DNA of 64,000 nucleotides, from contig CANFLX010000002.1 of NCBI GenBank assembly GCA_947447985.1, positions 62,001-126,000 of the forward strand, given 5' to 3'. The notes under the pieces were generated by a model, which saw only the letters and a program-made list of their open reading frames with translations, did no database searches and had not been told where the DNA came from. The stretch is from Comamonadaceae bacterium. Lineage in GTDB: Bacteria > Pseudomonadota > Gammaproteobacteria > Burkholderiales > Burkholderiaceae_C. How positions within the stretch are numbered: the first letter of the stretch is position 1; every line of letters begins with the position of its first letter. A program made the position numbers and the translations under genes. Below, piece after piece: positions 51,436 to 60,660 of the stretch.

Positions 51436-52706
51436 GGTGCGGCGGTGGCTGCAGCGCCGTCTGGCTTGGGATGCGCTTGTGGCTTGCCGCTGGCGCCCAG
51501 CGCCTGTGTGTAGCGCTGCAGTTCGCTGTGCAGGTAGCTGGCTTGCTGGTTGAACCACACAGTCCAGTTGCTTTGGGTGCTCAGGGTTTGCCAGGTGGCG
51601 CTGCGCAAAATGCCGGCGCGCTCGCGCTGGTGCTGGGCCAGTCGCTCTTTGAGCGCGGCGGCTTGCTGCGCCGGGCTGCGACGGGTGGCTGCGGTGCTGG
51701 CACCGGCAAGCGCGGCGCTGGCCTGCGGGGCTTGCTGCAGTTCGTGCGCCAAGGCTTGCAAGGCGGCGAAGTCGTTGTGTTCATAGCTGGCTTGCAGGCG
51801 CTGAAACAGGGCTTGCGCCTCAGACTTGTCGTCTTCTTCCACCCGGTCCGGGTGCAGGCGCATGGCGAGTTTGCGGTACAGCTGCTTCATTTGGGCCTGG
51901 GCCTGCGGCTCCAGCGCGGGGGCGGGCGCGGCTTTGCCGTCCTGGGCCTGGGTGTAGCGCTCAAACTGGTCTTGCGCTTGTTCGGCCTGGCTGCGCGTCT
52001 CTTCGCTGCCCGACTGCGCATGCAGCGCTTGCAGGTGCTGGCGCTTGGCGTCCAGGCAGTCGCGCAGCAAGGGGCCTATTGCCGCATCTTGGGCCTGGTC
52101 AAAGGCGTTAAGCGTGCGGTGCATCTCGGCCAGATCGGCTTGCAGTGCCAGGGCATGGGCTTGCAGCAAGGCGGTTTGCCAGGGCGGGGCCCATTGCTGG
52201 GGGTCGTTAAAAGTGGTCAAGGCGGACGCTTCTGCGCGCAAGGCGTCGGGTGCAGCGTCTTGCGCTTGGGCGTGTTCTACCGCGAGCTGGCTCAGGCCCC
52301 GCGCACAGTCGTCGGCCAGGGTGGCCTTGGTTTGCAGCAGCAGGCCGGCCGATTGCGCCTCGGGCAGCACTTGCAGGCGCGCCAGGTCGCCGCTGAGCAC
52401 GGTGTGGCCGTCCACCACGCACACGGAAGTGTGCAAGCGCGGCGCCCCCGCGCGCAGCCGGTGCAGCGTGGCCCCCATGGCGCCCAGGCGTTCCCAGGCG
52501 ATGCCCGGTGCCTGGTCTTGGGGCGCACCCGAGACCACCAGCGTGAGCGCCACGCCTTTGCGGCAGCAGCCCAACAGCAGCTCAAACAAGGGCCGACCGC
52601 AGGGCCCGGCCAGGGCGCACAGCACCTGCGCGCGGGCGCTGCCGAGCTGCTGCGCCACCATGGCGTGGGCGTCGGCAAAGTGCAGCGAATCAGAAGCGTC
52701 GGTCAT
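51432..52706 (-). CDS. J-domain protein with phospholipase D-like N-terminal domain
   Basis: 424 aa from the ATG at 52706. Residues 15-130 resemble a PLD-like fold (VLCALAGPCGRPLFELLLGCCRKGVALTLVVSG, HTSVCVVDGHTVLSG), but the HxK catalytic pair reads HxS, so it is probably inactive. A coiled coil follows. A J domain is near residues 275-320 (KQLYRKLAMRLHPDRVEEDD, with the HPD motif) and would recruit an Hsp70. The C-terminus is Ala/Gln-rich helix. It follows a Sel1 gene and overlaps the W-rich repeat gene. The three look like one functional set; its client is unknown. Confidence 0.82.
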   Translation of the reverse strand: MTDASDSLHFADAHAMVAQQLGSARAQVLCALAGPCGRPLFELLLGCCRKGVALTLVVSGAPQDQAPGIAWERLGAMGATLHRLRAGAPRLHTSVCVVDGHTVLSGDLARLQVLPEAQSAGLLLQTKATLADDCARGLSQLAVEHAQAQDAAPDALRAEASALTTFNDPQQWAPPWQTALLQAHALALQADLAEMHRTLNAFDQAQDAAIGPLLRDCLDAKRQHLQALHAQSGSEETRSQAEQAQDQFERYTQAQDGKAAPAPALEPQAQAQMKQLYRKLAMRLHPDRVEEDDKSEAQALFQRLQASYEHNDFAALQALAHELQQAPQASAALAGASTAATRRSPAQQAAALKERLAQHQRERAGILRSATWQTLSTQSNWTVWFNQQASYLHSELQRYTQALGASGKPQAHPKPDGAAATAAP

Positions 52707-52820
52707 GCAGAGCGTGGGCGTTCGGGGCAGGGCGTGAACAGGGGCGGGTTGCAAGGTGCATTTCTGCGGGCTGGCGCGGTCAAGCGCCGGGTGCGCCGGG
52801 CGGTACGCAGCGCAGCGCGC

Positions 52821-54146
52821 CTAGTCAAAGTCCTTGAAATGGTTTTTCTGGCAGGCGCGCGCCATGTCCTGGGCCTGGGCGATCTGGGCGGGTGCCATTT
52901 GCTGGGTGACAAAGTCGCGCCCGCTGACCGCTGCCGCGTGGCCACCTACCGCACCCAGGTTGAACCACATGTGGGCGCGCACAAAGTCTTGCAGCACGCC
53001 TGCGCCATGGGCGTACAACCAGCCCAGCGCGGCCTGGCCGTCGGCGTGACCCTGCGCCGCAGCCAGGCGGTAGCAGGCCAGGGCCTGGGCGTAATTGGGG
53101 GGCGTGCTGGCCTGGTGCAAGGCACCCAGGTCGTACTGGGCCTGGGCGTCGCCCTGGTCGGCAGCCAGTTGCAGCCACTGCATGGCCACTTCGGCGCTGG
53201 CAAGCGTGCCCTGGCCGTTGGCAATCATCACGCCCAAGTTGTACTGCGCCAGCGCGTCTCCTTGGTCGGCAGCCAGTTGGTACCAGGCCAGAGCCACCGA
53301 CTCGTCTTGTTCGATGTCTTGGCCGGTGGCGTACATCAGGCCCAGGTTGTACTGGGCAGCGGCGTCGCCCTGGTTGGCGGCGGCCAAATACCAGTGCAGC
53401 GCTTGTTGGGGGTCTTTGGCTGTGCCCTGGCCCAGGCTGTACATCACGCCCAGGTTGTACTGGGCGGCCGCGTCACCGGCTTGGGCTGCGCGGGTGTACC
53501 ACTGCACCGCGCGCTCCGGGTCCAGCGGGCCGTCCTGGCCGCTGGAGAACATAAAACCCAGGTTGAACTGCGCGTGCACATGGCCTTGCTCGGCGGCCAG
53601 CGTGTACCAGTGCTCGGCCTGTGCCGGGTCGCGCGGCACGCCATGGCCGTTGGCATACATCACACCCAATCCGTATTGCGCCGCCGGGTCGCCACTGGCC
53701 GCACCGGTCTGGTAGCAGGCCAGCGCCTGGCTGAAGTCTTGGGCTACGCCCTGGCCGTTGGCGTACATCACGCCCAGGTTGCGTTGCGCGGTGGTGTCGC
53801 CTTGGGCGGCGGCTGCGCCATACCATTGCAAGGCCTGGGCAAAGTCGACCTCTCCGCCCTGGCCGTTGGCGTAGAGCGCCGCCAGGTTGGACTGGGCATA
53901 GGCCAGGCCCTGGGTGGCGGCCGCGCCGTACCACTTGCGGGCCTGCACAAAGTCTTGCGCCACACCCTGGCCGTGGGCGTACATGACGGCCAGATTGGAC
54001 TGCGCCTGTGCCGCGCCACGCTCGGCCGCCTTTTGGTAGCACTGCAGCGCCTGGGCGAAATCCTGGGGCACGCCTTGGCCGTTGGCATACATCAGGCCCA
54101 GGTTGTTGAGCGCTGCGAGTTGAAGATCGGGGGCGTTGTCGGTCAC
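52821..54146 (-). CDS. Sel1-like repeat protein
   Basis: 441 aa, no signal peptide, GTG start at 54146. About 11 Sel1 repeats of 36 residues (AQYNLGVMYANGQGVAQDFxQALxWYxxAAAQGxA), then a different C-terminal helix (FVTQQMAPAQIAQAQDMARACQKNHFKDF). Same repeat type as the 883-aa protein but shorter. Head of the three-gene set with the J-domain and W-rich repeat proteins, and divergent from the FleQ-like activator. Cytoplasmic scaffold by family; role here unknown. Confidence 0.86.
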   Translation of the reverse strand: MTDNAPDLQLAALNNLGLMYANGQGVPQDFAQALQCYQKAAERGAAQAQSNLAVMYAHGQGVAQDFVQARKWYGAAATQGLAYAQSNLAALYANGQGGEVDFAQALQWYGAAAAQGDTTAQRNLGVMYANGQGVAQDFSQALACYQTGAASGDPAAQYGLGVMYANGHGVPRDPAQAEHWYTLAAEQGHVHAQFNLGFMFSSGQDGPLDPERAVQWYTRAAQAGDAAAQYNLGVMYSLGQGTAKDPQQALHWYLAAANQGDAAAQYNLGLMYATGQDIEQDESVALAWYQLAADQGDALAQYNLGVMIANGQGTLASAEVAMQWLQLAADQGDAQAQYDLGALHQASTPPNYAQALACYRLAAAQGHADGQAALGWLYAHGAGVLQDFVRAHMWFNLGAVGGHAAAVSGRDFVTQQMAPAQIAQAQDMARACQKNHFKDFD

Positions 54147-54450
54147 GGGCTCGGGCTGGAATGGGGCGTGGATTGGCTGCGGCGCACAGGCGCTCCGGTG
54201 GCGAAAACGCCCTGCGCCATTATGCCGTTTGCACTGGGGTTGAAGGGGGATTTAGGCGAAGAATACGAATTACACATTTTTGTTGTTTTTTACAAAAAAA
54301 TTGAAAACATCTGTGTACTGTCCAAAAAACGACACTTTTTCTGACCATAATGGTCGCGTTGGCTTGTTGTGCGCGCTGCGCGCAGGCCGGCCACCCCATC
54401 CATGCCTGCGGTACCCCACCGCCAACCCATTTTTTGTAGCCAAGCTTCCT
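54147..54450. other. Intergenic region between divergent Sel1 and FleQ-like genes
   Basis: About 300 bases, with a strikingly AT-rich core at 54240-54350 in this GC-rich locus, as expected for promoters of both genes. No convincing sigma54 or sigma28 site was found. The frame of the FleQ-like gene is open back to 54280, but this stretch reads as promoter rather than coding sequence. Confidence 0.5.
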
Positions 54451-55593
54451 TTGTCCAAGTCCAGAGTTCCGTTGCGATTTATCGGTGAAAGCGACGCTAT
54501 CCGGGCGATCCGCGATTTGCTGCCCGTGGTGGCGGCGTCGAGTTCCACCGTGCTCATCACGGGCGAGAGCGGCACGGGCAAGGAAATCGTGGCGCGGTCG
54601 CTGCACGATTTGTCCCACCGCGCGGGCGCCAACTTTGTGCCCATCAACTGCGCCGCCATCCCCAAGGACCTGATCGAGAGCGAGCTTTTTGGCCACCGCA
54701 AGGGCGCGTTTACCGGCGCGGTGACCGACCGGGTAGGGCGCTTTGAGCTGGCCCAAAACGGCTCTATCTTTCTGGACGAAATTGGCGACTTGCCGCTGGA
54801 GCTGCAAGTCAAGTTGCTGCGCGTGCTGCAAGAGCGCGTGGTGGACCCGGTAGGCAGCACCAAACCCGTGGCCGTGGACGTGCGCGTGATTGCCGCTACC
54901 CACCGCGACCTGGAGGCGGAGATTGCTGCCGGGCGCTTTCGCGAAGACTTGTACTACCGCCTCAACGTGCTGCCCCTGAACACGCCGCCGCTGCGCGAGC
55001 GTGCAAACGACGTGCCGCTGCTGCTGAACTTCTTCGCCAAGCAACACGCTGCTGCGGGCGAAAAGCCGATCACCTTTGCGCCGGACTTTGCCTACGCGCT
55101 GCAGGCCTACCCCTGGCCGGGCAATGTGCGCGAGCTCTCCAACCTGATTGACCGCTTTAGCACCCTGTTTGCCGGGCAGTGCCTGGAGCTCAAGACATTT
55201 TCTTCCTCACTCCTGCCCAAGGGTCTGGCGGCCTTCAAGACCCAGGCCGAGGCGGGGGAGTTGCCCGCCATGGACCCGTCCATGCAAAGCACGGCGGGCG
55301 CCTGGGTGGATTCACCCGGGACGGGGGGCATGTTTGACGAAGGGGGCGAAGACGAATCCGGCGAAGACGCGCCCAACGCGGTCGAACAGATGACCTTTAT
55401 GTCGCAAGGCCTGCCCGTCTTGCCGCCCGAGGGCTTGTCGCTTAAGCACCGTCTGGCGGAAATTGAGCGCGATTTGATCTCGCAGGCGCTGAGCCGCACC
55501 AATGGCAACGTCTCGCAGACCGCGCGCATTTTGAACGTGCAGCGCACGACGCTGATCGAAAAAATCCAGAAATTCGGCTTGCGCGAGGGCTAA
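54451..55593 (+). CDS. Sigma54-dependent flagellar master activator, FleQ/FlrA type, without receiver domain
   Basis: 380 aa from a TTG at 54451 (a TTG at 54280 would give 437). AAA+ domain from about residue 9: [16 protein letters not shown], Walker A GESGTGKE (38-45), GAFTGA (85-90), Walker [10 protein letters not shown], arginine-finger region [15 protein letters not shown]-terminal Fis-type helix-turn-helix ([22 protein letters not shown]). FleQ and FlrA usually carry an N-terminal receiver-like domain of about 120 residues that is absent here. By position and family it is the likely top regulator of the sigma54 flagellar promoters. No strong Shine-Dalgarno is visible, so the start is uncertain. 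Confidence 0.82.
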   Translation: MSKSRVPLRFIGESDAIRAIRDLLPVVAASSSTVLITGESGTGKEIVARSLHDLSHRAGANFVPINCAAIPKDLIESELFGHRKGAFTGAVTDRVGRFELAQNGSIFLDEIGDLPLELQVKLLRVLQERVVDPVGSTKPVAVDVRVIAATHRDLEAEIAAGRFREDLYYRLNVLPLNTPPLRERANDVPLLLNFFAKQHAAAGEKPITFAPDFAYALQAYPWPGNVRELSNLIDRFSTLFAGQCLELKTFSSSLLPKGLAAFKTQAEAGELPAMDPSMQSTAGAWVDSPGTGGMFDEGGEDESGEDAPNAVEQMTFMSQGLPVLPPEGLSLKHRLAEIERDLISQALSRTNGNVSQTARILNVQRTTLIEKIQKFGLREG

Positions 55594-55710
55594 ATCCCTG
55601 CGGCCCTGCTGGGTTTGGCAGCTGGGGGTGCTCGCACGCTACCCTCGCGCTGCAGGCCGCTCAAGCCAGCGGCCCACTTCCCTGTCCACAGCAAGCCAGG
55701 CCTGAACCGG

Positions 55711-56766
55711 TCAAGGGCTTTCTTTGCCTTGGGGCTGGGTGCGCGGGTATTGCACCAGCGTTTCCTTGGGCTTGGGCGGCGGCGCTGGGGGGGCAGGTGG
55801 TGCCACCACCACCGGTTTGGCTGCGGCCTCGGCGGCTTTTTGCTGGCGCAGGGCGGCTTCTATTTCGCGCCGAACCGCTGCCGGATCGGGGCGCGGCGCG
55901 GCGGGCGCCGCGCGCACTTGGGAGGACAGGGCGTTCAAGGCACTGGACTGGCTTTGGACCTTGGCGTCGAGCGCCTGGATCAGTTTGGCCAGGTCCGGTG
56001 CGCCTTTGGCATCGGCTGGTTTGGAGGCGGCCTGGGCCGCTGCTTGGGCCATGGCGCTCACCACCTCGTCCAAGCGGGCATCGAGCTTGGCCTGACCGCC
56101 CACGATGGTGTCTTGGCGCGAGGAAATGTCGCGCAGGGTTTCGCCCGCGCCGGTGATGAGTTCCATGGTTTCATTCATCGTGACAATGCGTTTGCCCACG
56201 GCCAGAAGCATCTCGTCGGCCTGGGTGATGCGTGACTGCAGGCGGTAGGACATGATGCCAAACAAGGCCATGGACGTCAGCATCAAGGCACCGAAAGTCG
56301 CCAGCACCACGATGCCGTTGATGCGTTGCTTGCTGTGCGACTCGACCAGCGCGGCCGAGGCGGCGTGCATTTCGCCGGTGACATGGTGCATGTCGGCAGT
56401 CACGCTATGCATGTCCGCCGCAGATTTGGCCGCCAGGCCAGCGGCGCGGTTGGCCAGTTCGGCCGAGTCCAGCATGGCCGAGCGCATGGCGACCATGTCG
56501 GCGTCGTCCTCGTGTATTTCGCCATGTCCTCCTTCATGCCCTTCGTGGTGCTCACCATGTTCGCCATGGTGCCCGTCCTCGACGGTGGGCGCTTGGGCTG
56601 CGCTGATGAAACCCTCAGACGCAGGGCCATCGACCGGCAGGTCAAACTGGGCGTCGATCGGGTTGTCGGCGTCCGCTGTCGCCTGAGGCGCGGGGGCGCT
56701 AACGCCGGAGATGGCGTCAATCGCCTGGGCCTCTTCGGCAGAGAGTTTGGATGTGGTGTCGGTCAT
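55711..56766 (-). CDS. Single-pass membrane protein with His-rich segment and coiled coil, unknown function
   Basis: 351 aa. Residues 1-63 acidic and Ala-rich; 64-86 His/Gly/Glu-rich (GHHGEHGEHHEGH); 95-140 amphipathic helix with repeated DMHxVT; 151-173 membrane segment; 175-290 predicted coiled coil; the tail is Pro/Ala-rich. No known family. Last gene of the fli-flhB run, 30 bases after the 147-aa gene, convergent with the FleQ-like gene. The His-rich part may bind metal. The layout recalls scaffold proteins, but no function can be assigned. Confidence 0.75.
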   Translation of the reverse strand: MTDTTSKLSAEEAQAIDAISGVSAPAPQATADADNPIDAQFDLPVDGPASEGFISAAQAPTVEDGHHGEHGEHHEGHEGGHGEIHEDDADMVAMRSAMLDSAELANRAAGLAAKSAADMHSVTADMHHVTGEMHAASAALVESHSKQRINGIVVLATFGALMLTSMALFGIMSYRLQSRITQADEMLLAVGKRIVTMNETMELITGAGETLRDISSRQDTIVGGQAKLDARLDEVVSAMAQAAAQAASKPADAKGAPDLAKLIQALDAKVQSQSSALNALSSQVRAAPAAPRPDPAAVRREIEAALRQQKAAEAAAKPVVVAPPAPPAPPPKPKETLVQYPRTQPQGKESP

Positions 56767-56796
56767 AGCGGTTACCCGGTTGGCAGTGGTGTGGGG

Positions 56797-57240
56797 CTAG
56801 GTGGGGTCTTGCAGCAGGGTCTGCAGGGTTTCAAGTTGCGCGCGCACGGCGTCGTTCTCGACCTTGAGGTGAATCAGGCGGGCCGGGAAATTCATCTCGG
56901 GCATTTCGGTGTCATAGACCGGTCGCTCTGGCCCGCCATCGTCGCTGCCGGTGATGCTGCGCCGGCGCGCCTTGGCAGCCGATGCCGGGTTGAGCACCTT
57001 GGATGCGCGCTCAATGTTGTCGCTGCGCGGAACTTTGGCCAGGTTGTCGCTCACTGCGCTGGTGGTGAGCAGCACCTGGTGGGCATCGACCGCGATGTCC
57101 TGGTCTTGTGCAAAGTGGTCTTTTTCGGTGCGGCGCACCTCGGTGCCGGCTTTGCCCGACTTGCTTTTGGCCACATGGCTGCCCTCGGGCATTTCGACCG
57201 AGTGCGGCACGCCGCTGGGGATGAATTGGGGTTCGCTCAT
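56797..57240 (-). CDS. Conserved-looking protein of unknown function
   Basis: 147 aa, soluble, no signal. Basic and acidic clusters in the middle (KAKSGKAGTEVRRTEKDHF-like, SAAKARRRSITGSDDGG) and a short C-terminal helix that reads as coiled coil (LIHLKVENDAVRAQLETLQTLL). Placed between the DamX-like gene and the 351-aa membrane protein gene with short gaps, so probably one operon. No family recognised. Confidence 0.7.
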   Translation of the reverse strand: MSEPQFIPSGVPHSVEMPEGSHVAKSKSGKAGTEVRRTEKDHFAQDQDIAVDAHQVLLTTSAVSDNLAKVPRSDNIERASKVLNPASAAKARRRSITGSDDGGPERPVYDTEMPEMNFPARLIHLKVENDAVRAQLETLQTLLQDPT

Positions 57241-57262
57241 GGTGTTACGGTGCGCGGCTGGA

Positions 57263-58693
57263 CTAGGGCGCGAAGTGGTCTTTCATGGAACGGGCCGAGC
57301 GGATTTGCGGGTCTTTGGGAACACCGCTGCTCGCGGCAAAGGTGTTGGCCTCGGCCAAGGAGGCAAACGGGCCGGACACCACCGCAAACTGAACGGACGC
57401 CTGGCCATTGAGGTAGGTGGCCACGATGCGTGCCCGGCGCAGATTGGCATGGGCTTGCATCCACAGGGTGGCTTCGCTGTAACTCGGCACGATGGTGTGC
57501 TGAACCAGGAAGGTGCCCGGCGGCATTTGCTTGACCCAGGACTGGCCGACCTGCGCCTGCGCGGGTGTGGAAATGATTTCTTCAACTTCAGTGGGCGGCG
57601 CTGCGCTGCTGCTGCGCGGGGCTGCTACGGCTTCCGGCGCTTTGGCCGGTGCCACCCCGGCCGGGGTGCCCGTGCCCAAGGCGTTAGGGGCTGCGGCAGG
57701 CACCAGCGCCGAGGCCGCACCCGAGGCCGGCGCAGGCACTGCGGCACTGGCGTCTTGCTGGGGGGCGGTCGCCGGGCTGGCTGTGCTGGCCGCGGGCAGC
57801 GGCTCGGGTGCTTTGCGCGGGCCTATGCCCAGCAAGGCCGCAGTTTGCTGGCTGCCATAGAGCATGAGCACCGCCAGCACGCAGGCCACCAGCAAGGCGG
57901 TGATGCCGGAGAGCCACAGCAGGGTTTTGCGCAGGCTGCCTTTGGTTTTTTCTTTTTTGGCAGCGGCTTGTGGGGGTGCAGCGGGCGCCGCAGGTGCATT
58001 GGGCGCGGGGGCCGCAGGTGGGGCGCTGGCTGCGGCCACCGGTTCGGGACGCGGTGGCGCAGCTGCCGGGGCGGTGGTGGCTGCATGCCAAGGGGTGATT
58101 TTTTTCAGCAATGCGCTGACCGCGCCTTCGCGGCCTTGGGCACGGGCTTGCTCCAGTAGCGCCTGCGCTTGTTCCTCGCTCGGTGGCTCGACTTCCCAGT
58201 TCAGGATGCGACGGCCAAACGAGGCCAGCAGGCGCTGCTTCTTGCTGGTGGTGGTCAACAGCATCACGACGCGGATATTGGCGGCCGGAAAGTGCTGCAC
58301 CAAGCGCGCAAGCAACTGAATCTCATGGTCGGGCAGGGCGGATGCGTCGTGCACGATCCAGATTTTGGGTGGCGCCACCGCCACCTTGGTGCCCATGGCG
58401 TCTTCAATGGAATAGGCCTGCAGGACCTCGTTAAAGCGGGTGATCAAGGCTTCGGCACTGGCCGGGAAATACACCTCCAGGCCCATCTGGGGCGCGGCCT
58501 CGCGCAGACGGGCCACCAGCAGTTTGCCGTAGTGGTCCAGGATGGCGTCGTGGCTGCTGACGACCGACAGGCTCATGTTGTCGTCGATGAGGGCCGCCAC
58601 ATAGCCTTCGAGGCGCATGCGGTCGGCGACCCGGAAAAACAGGGGCTGCACTCCGGCTACTGCCTCGTCGCCATAAGAGTTGAAGTCGTTCAT
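57263..58693 (-). CDS. DamX-like protein: degenerate ATPase domain, membrane segment, SPOR domain
   Basis: 476 aa. Residues 1-200 resemble the ExeA/DamX AAA domain (IWIVHDASALPDHEIQLLARLVQHFPAANIRVVMLL) but no Walker A is visible. Residues 255-279 are a membrane segment (type II), then a Pro/Ala linker. Residues about 389-476 are a SPOR domain (GTFLVQHTIVPSYSEATLWMQ, VQFAVVSGPFASLAEANTFAASSG), which binds bare glycan strands at division sites and poles. Its ATG overlaps the flhB stop, tying it to flagellar export genes. A role in positioning flagella at the pole is plausible inference. Confidence 0.78.
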   Translation of the reverse strand: MNDFNSYGDEAVAGVQPLFFRVADRMRLEGYVAALIDDNMSLSVVSSHDAILDHYGKLLVARLREAAPQMGLEVYFPASAEALITRFNEVLQAYSIEDAMGTKVAVAPPKIWIVHDASALPDHEIQLLARLVQHFPAANIRVVMLLTTTSKKQRLLASFGRRILNWEVEPPSEEQAQALLEQARAQGREGAVSALLKKITPWHAATTAPAAAPPRPEPVAAASAPPAAPAPNAPAAPAAPPQAAAKKEKTKGSLRKTLLWLSGITALLVACVLAVLMLYGSQQTAALLGIGPRKAPEPLPAASTASPATAPQQDASAAVPAPASGAASALVPAAAPNALGTGTPAGVAPAKAPEAVAAPRSSSAAPPTEVEEIISTPAQAQVGQSWVKQMPPGTFLVQHTIVPSYSEATLWMQAHANLRRARIVATYLNGQASVQFAVVSGPFASLAEANTFAASSGVPKDPQIRSARSMKDHFAP

Positions 58694-59847
58694 GCGGCGG
58701 CTGCAGAGGTTTGCTGTTTGCCGTCGGCGTCAAACAGCATGGTTTCGGGAATTTTCGGGTTGGGCCGCGCCATGGGCTCGACGCCGGGCTGCACCTGCGC
58801 CAGGCTAAACACATAGGCGATCACCTGCGCCACGGCAAAGTACAGGGCCTCGGGGATGGGCTGGTCGAGCTCGGTAGTGAAGTACAGCGCACGCGCGAGC
58901 TGCGGCGCCTGGAAAATTTCGATGTGGTTGTTCTTGGCTTCTTCGCGAATGCGCGCAGCCACAAAGTCAGCACCCTTGGCCAGCAAAATCGGCGCGCCGT
59001 CGGCCGTCGGGTCGTAGGACAGGGCGATGGCGAAATGCTCCGGGTTGGTGATGATGACGTCGGCATCCTTGACCTTTTGCATCATGCGCACGGTGGCCAC
59101 TTCACGCTGGCGGCGGCGAATCTGGGCTTTGACCTCGGGTCGGCCTTCCATGTCCTTGTGTTCGTCGCGGATCTCTTGCTTGGACATGCGCATGCGCTTC
59201 ATGAAAGAGTAGCGCTGGTAGGGCGCGTCAATCATGGCAATGAGCACCAGGCTCAAGGTGAGCCACAGCACCGATTCGGAAATCAGCGAACCGGCCATGC
59301 TCAGTGCGGGCTCCAGCGACATGCTGCCCAGGGACATGAGGGCGGCGAAATGGCGGTCGAGCAGCATCAGCAAGACCACCGCAATCAACGTGAATTTCAG
59401 CACCGACTTGAGCAATTCGACCGCAGCGTGGCCGCCAAACATGCGTTTGATACCCGCCACCGGATCAAGCTTGGACAGCTTGGGCATGATGGCGTCCCAA
59501 GAGAACAGAAAACCACCCGTGGCGCCCGAGGCCAAAATCGCCACCACCATGGTCACCAGCATGAGCGGCAGCACCAGCAAAAAAGCGTGGCTGGCTTGCA
59601 AGGCAAAGGCCTGGGGGAGCAGGGCGGGCGTGTCCAGGTACTTGCGGTCCAGGGTGAAGCCGGCTGCAAAATACACCGAGAGCTGGTGAAACCAGATGCC
59701 GCCCAGCGACATCAGCATGAGCACGGCGCCAATCATCACGCCCGCAGCGGGCAACTCGGCCGAGCGCGCGACCTGGCCTTCGTCGCGCGCGCGTTTGAGA
59801 CGTCGGGCTGTGGGTTCTTCGGTGCGTTCGGCGCTGTCGTCAGCCAT
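58690..59847 (-). CDS. flhB: Flagellar export gate protein FlhB
   Basis: 385 aa, normal length. N-terminal ERTEEPTARRLKRARDEGQVARSAEL, four membrane segments, then the cytoplasmic domain. The autocleavage motif normally written NPTH reads NPEH here (Asn268-Pro269-Glu270-His271, VIITNPEHFAIALSYDP). FlhB controls the switch from rod/hook to filament export. It follows fliR by 12 bases. Confidence 0.96.
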   Translation of the reverse strand: MADDSAERTEEPTARRLKRARDEGQVARSAELPAAGVMIGAVLMLMSLGGIWFHQLSVYFAAGFTLDRKYLDTPALLPQAFALQASHAFLLVLPLMLVTMVVAILASGATGGFLFSWDAIMPKLSKLDPVAGIKRMFGGHAAVELLKSVLKFTLIAVVLLMLLDRHFAALMSLGSMSLEPALSMAGSLISESVLWLTLSLVLIAMIDAPYQRYSFMKRMRMSKQEIRDEHKDMEGRPEVKAQIRRRQREVATVRMMQKVKDADVIITNPEHFAIALSYDPTADGAPILLAKGADFVAARIREEAKNNHIEIFQAPQLARALYFTTELDQPIPEALYFAVAQVIAYVFSLAQVQPGVEPMARPNPKIPETMLFDADGKQQTSAAAA

Positions 59848-59859
59848 GGTGCTGCTGCC

Positions 59860-60630
59860 TTATTGCAGGCCAAACTGGCCGCGAATTTCCACAAAACCCT
59901 GCAGCCACAGCCACTGGATGCGCGCGCCCATGCTGGGCAAGGCCACCATCAAAATGCCAAAACCGGCCACGATCATGACCGGCAAGCCCAGCGAAAAAAT
60001 ATTCAGACTGGGAGCGGCACGCGTGGCCACGCCCAGGCCGATATTGATGAACAGCATGGTCACCATCACCGGCAGCGCCAGCAGCAGGGCGCCCAAAAAC
60101 ATCATTGAGCTCCACTGCACAAAATGCGCCCAAGCCCCGGCCGTGACCAGGCCCTTGCCAATCGGCATGGTGGCAAAGCTGTCGATCACCAGGCCCAGCA
60201 AAATGGCGTGGCCGCCCATGCCGACAAAAATCAGCGTCGACAAAATCAGCAGAAACTGCGCCAGCACCGGCACATTGCCCAAGTTGGGGTCCATCAAATT
60301 GGCCATGGACAGGCCCACAGCGGTGGACACCGACTGGCCGGCCAGCAAAATCGCAGCGGTGATGATTTGCAAGGTCAAGCCCATGACCAGGCCAATGGCG
60401 ATTTGGTTGAATACTTCCACCAGGCCCGAGGGCGACACCGGATCGATCACCGGCCAGGTGAACACCGGGTAGACCATCCAGGTCAGCGCCACCGCCAGCA
60501 AAATGCGCATGCGCACATTGAGTGCGCGCAGAGAAAAAATGGGCGCTGCCATCAGCAGGGCCGAGATGCGCAGCATGGGCCACAGGAACGTGTAAAAACG
60601 TTCGATGATGTCGTTGGCCAGAAGGTTCAT
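59860..60630 (-). CDS. fliR: Flagellar export gate protein FliR
   Basis: 256 aa, six predicted membrane segments. Typical stretches FLWPMLRISALLMAAPIFS, GLVMGLTLQIITAAILLAGQ and MVTMLFINIGLGVATRAAPSLNIFSLGLP are present. Part of the FliPQR core of the export gate. Confidence 0.96.
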   Translation of the reverse strand: MNLLANDIIERFYTFLWPMLRISALLMAAPIFSLRALNVRMRILLAVALTWMVYPVFTWPVIDPVSPSGLVEVFNQIAIGLVMGLTLQIITAAILLAGQSVSTAVGLSMANLMDPNLGNVPVLAQFLLILSTLIFVGMGGHAILLGLVIDSFATMPIGKGLVTAGAWAHFVQWSSMMFLGALLLALPVMVTMLFINIGLGVATRAAPSLNIFSLGLPVMIVAGFGILMVALPSMGARIQWLWLQGFVEIRGQFGLQ

Positions 60631-60660
60631 GCTGCGGAGTTAAACGCCCTTTGGTGGCGT

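Noticed and set aside
54360-54374. Sigma54-like element before the FleQ-like gene
   Set aside because: GG and GC are spaced by ten bases, but the -12 box reads GCGC instead of TTGC and a master regulator under sigma54 is unlikely.
54280-54450. N-terminal extension of the FleQ-like protein as a shortened receiver domain
   Set aside because: The 57 extra residues come from the AT-rich promoter-like core, start with TTG, and show no receiver motifs.
55655-55674. Hairpin GGCCGCT/AGCGGCC between the convergent FleQ-like and 351-aa genes
   Set aside because: The stem is only seven bases with no T-run on either side; it may still slow polymerase but cannot be called a terminator.
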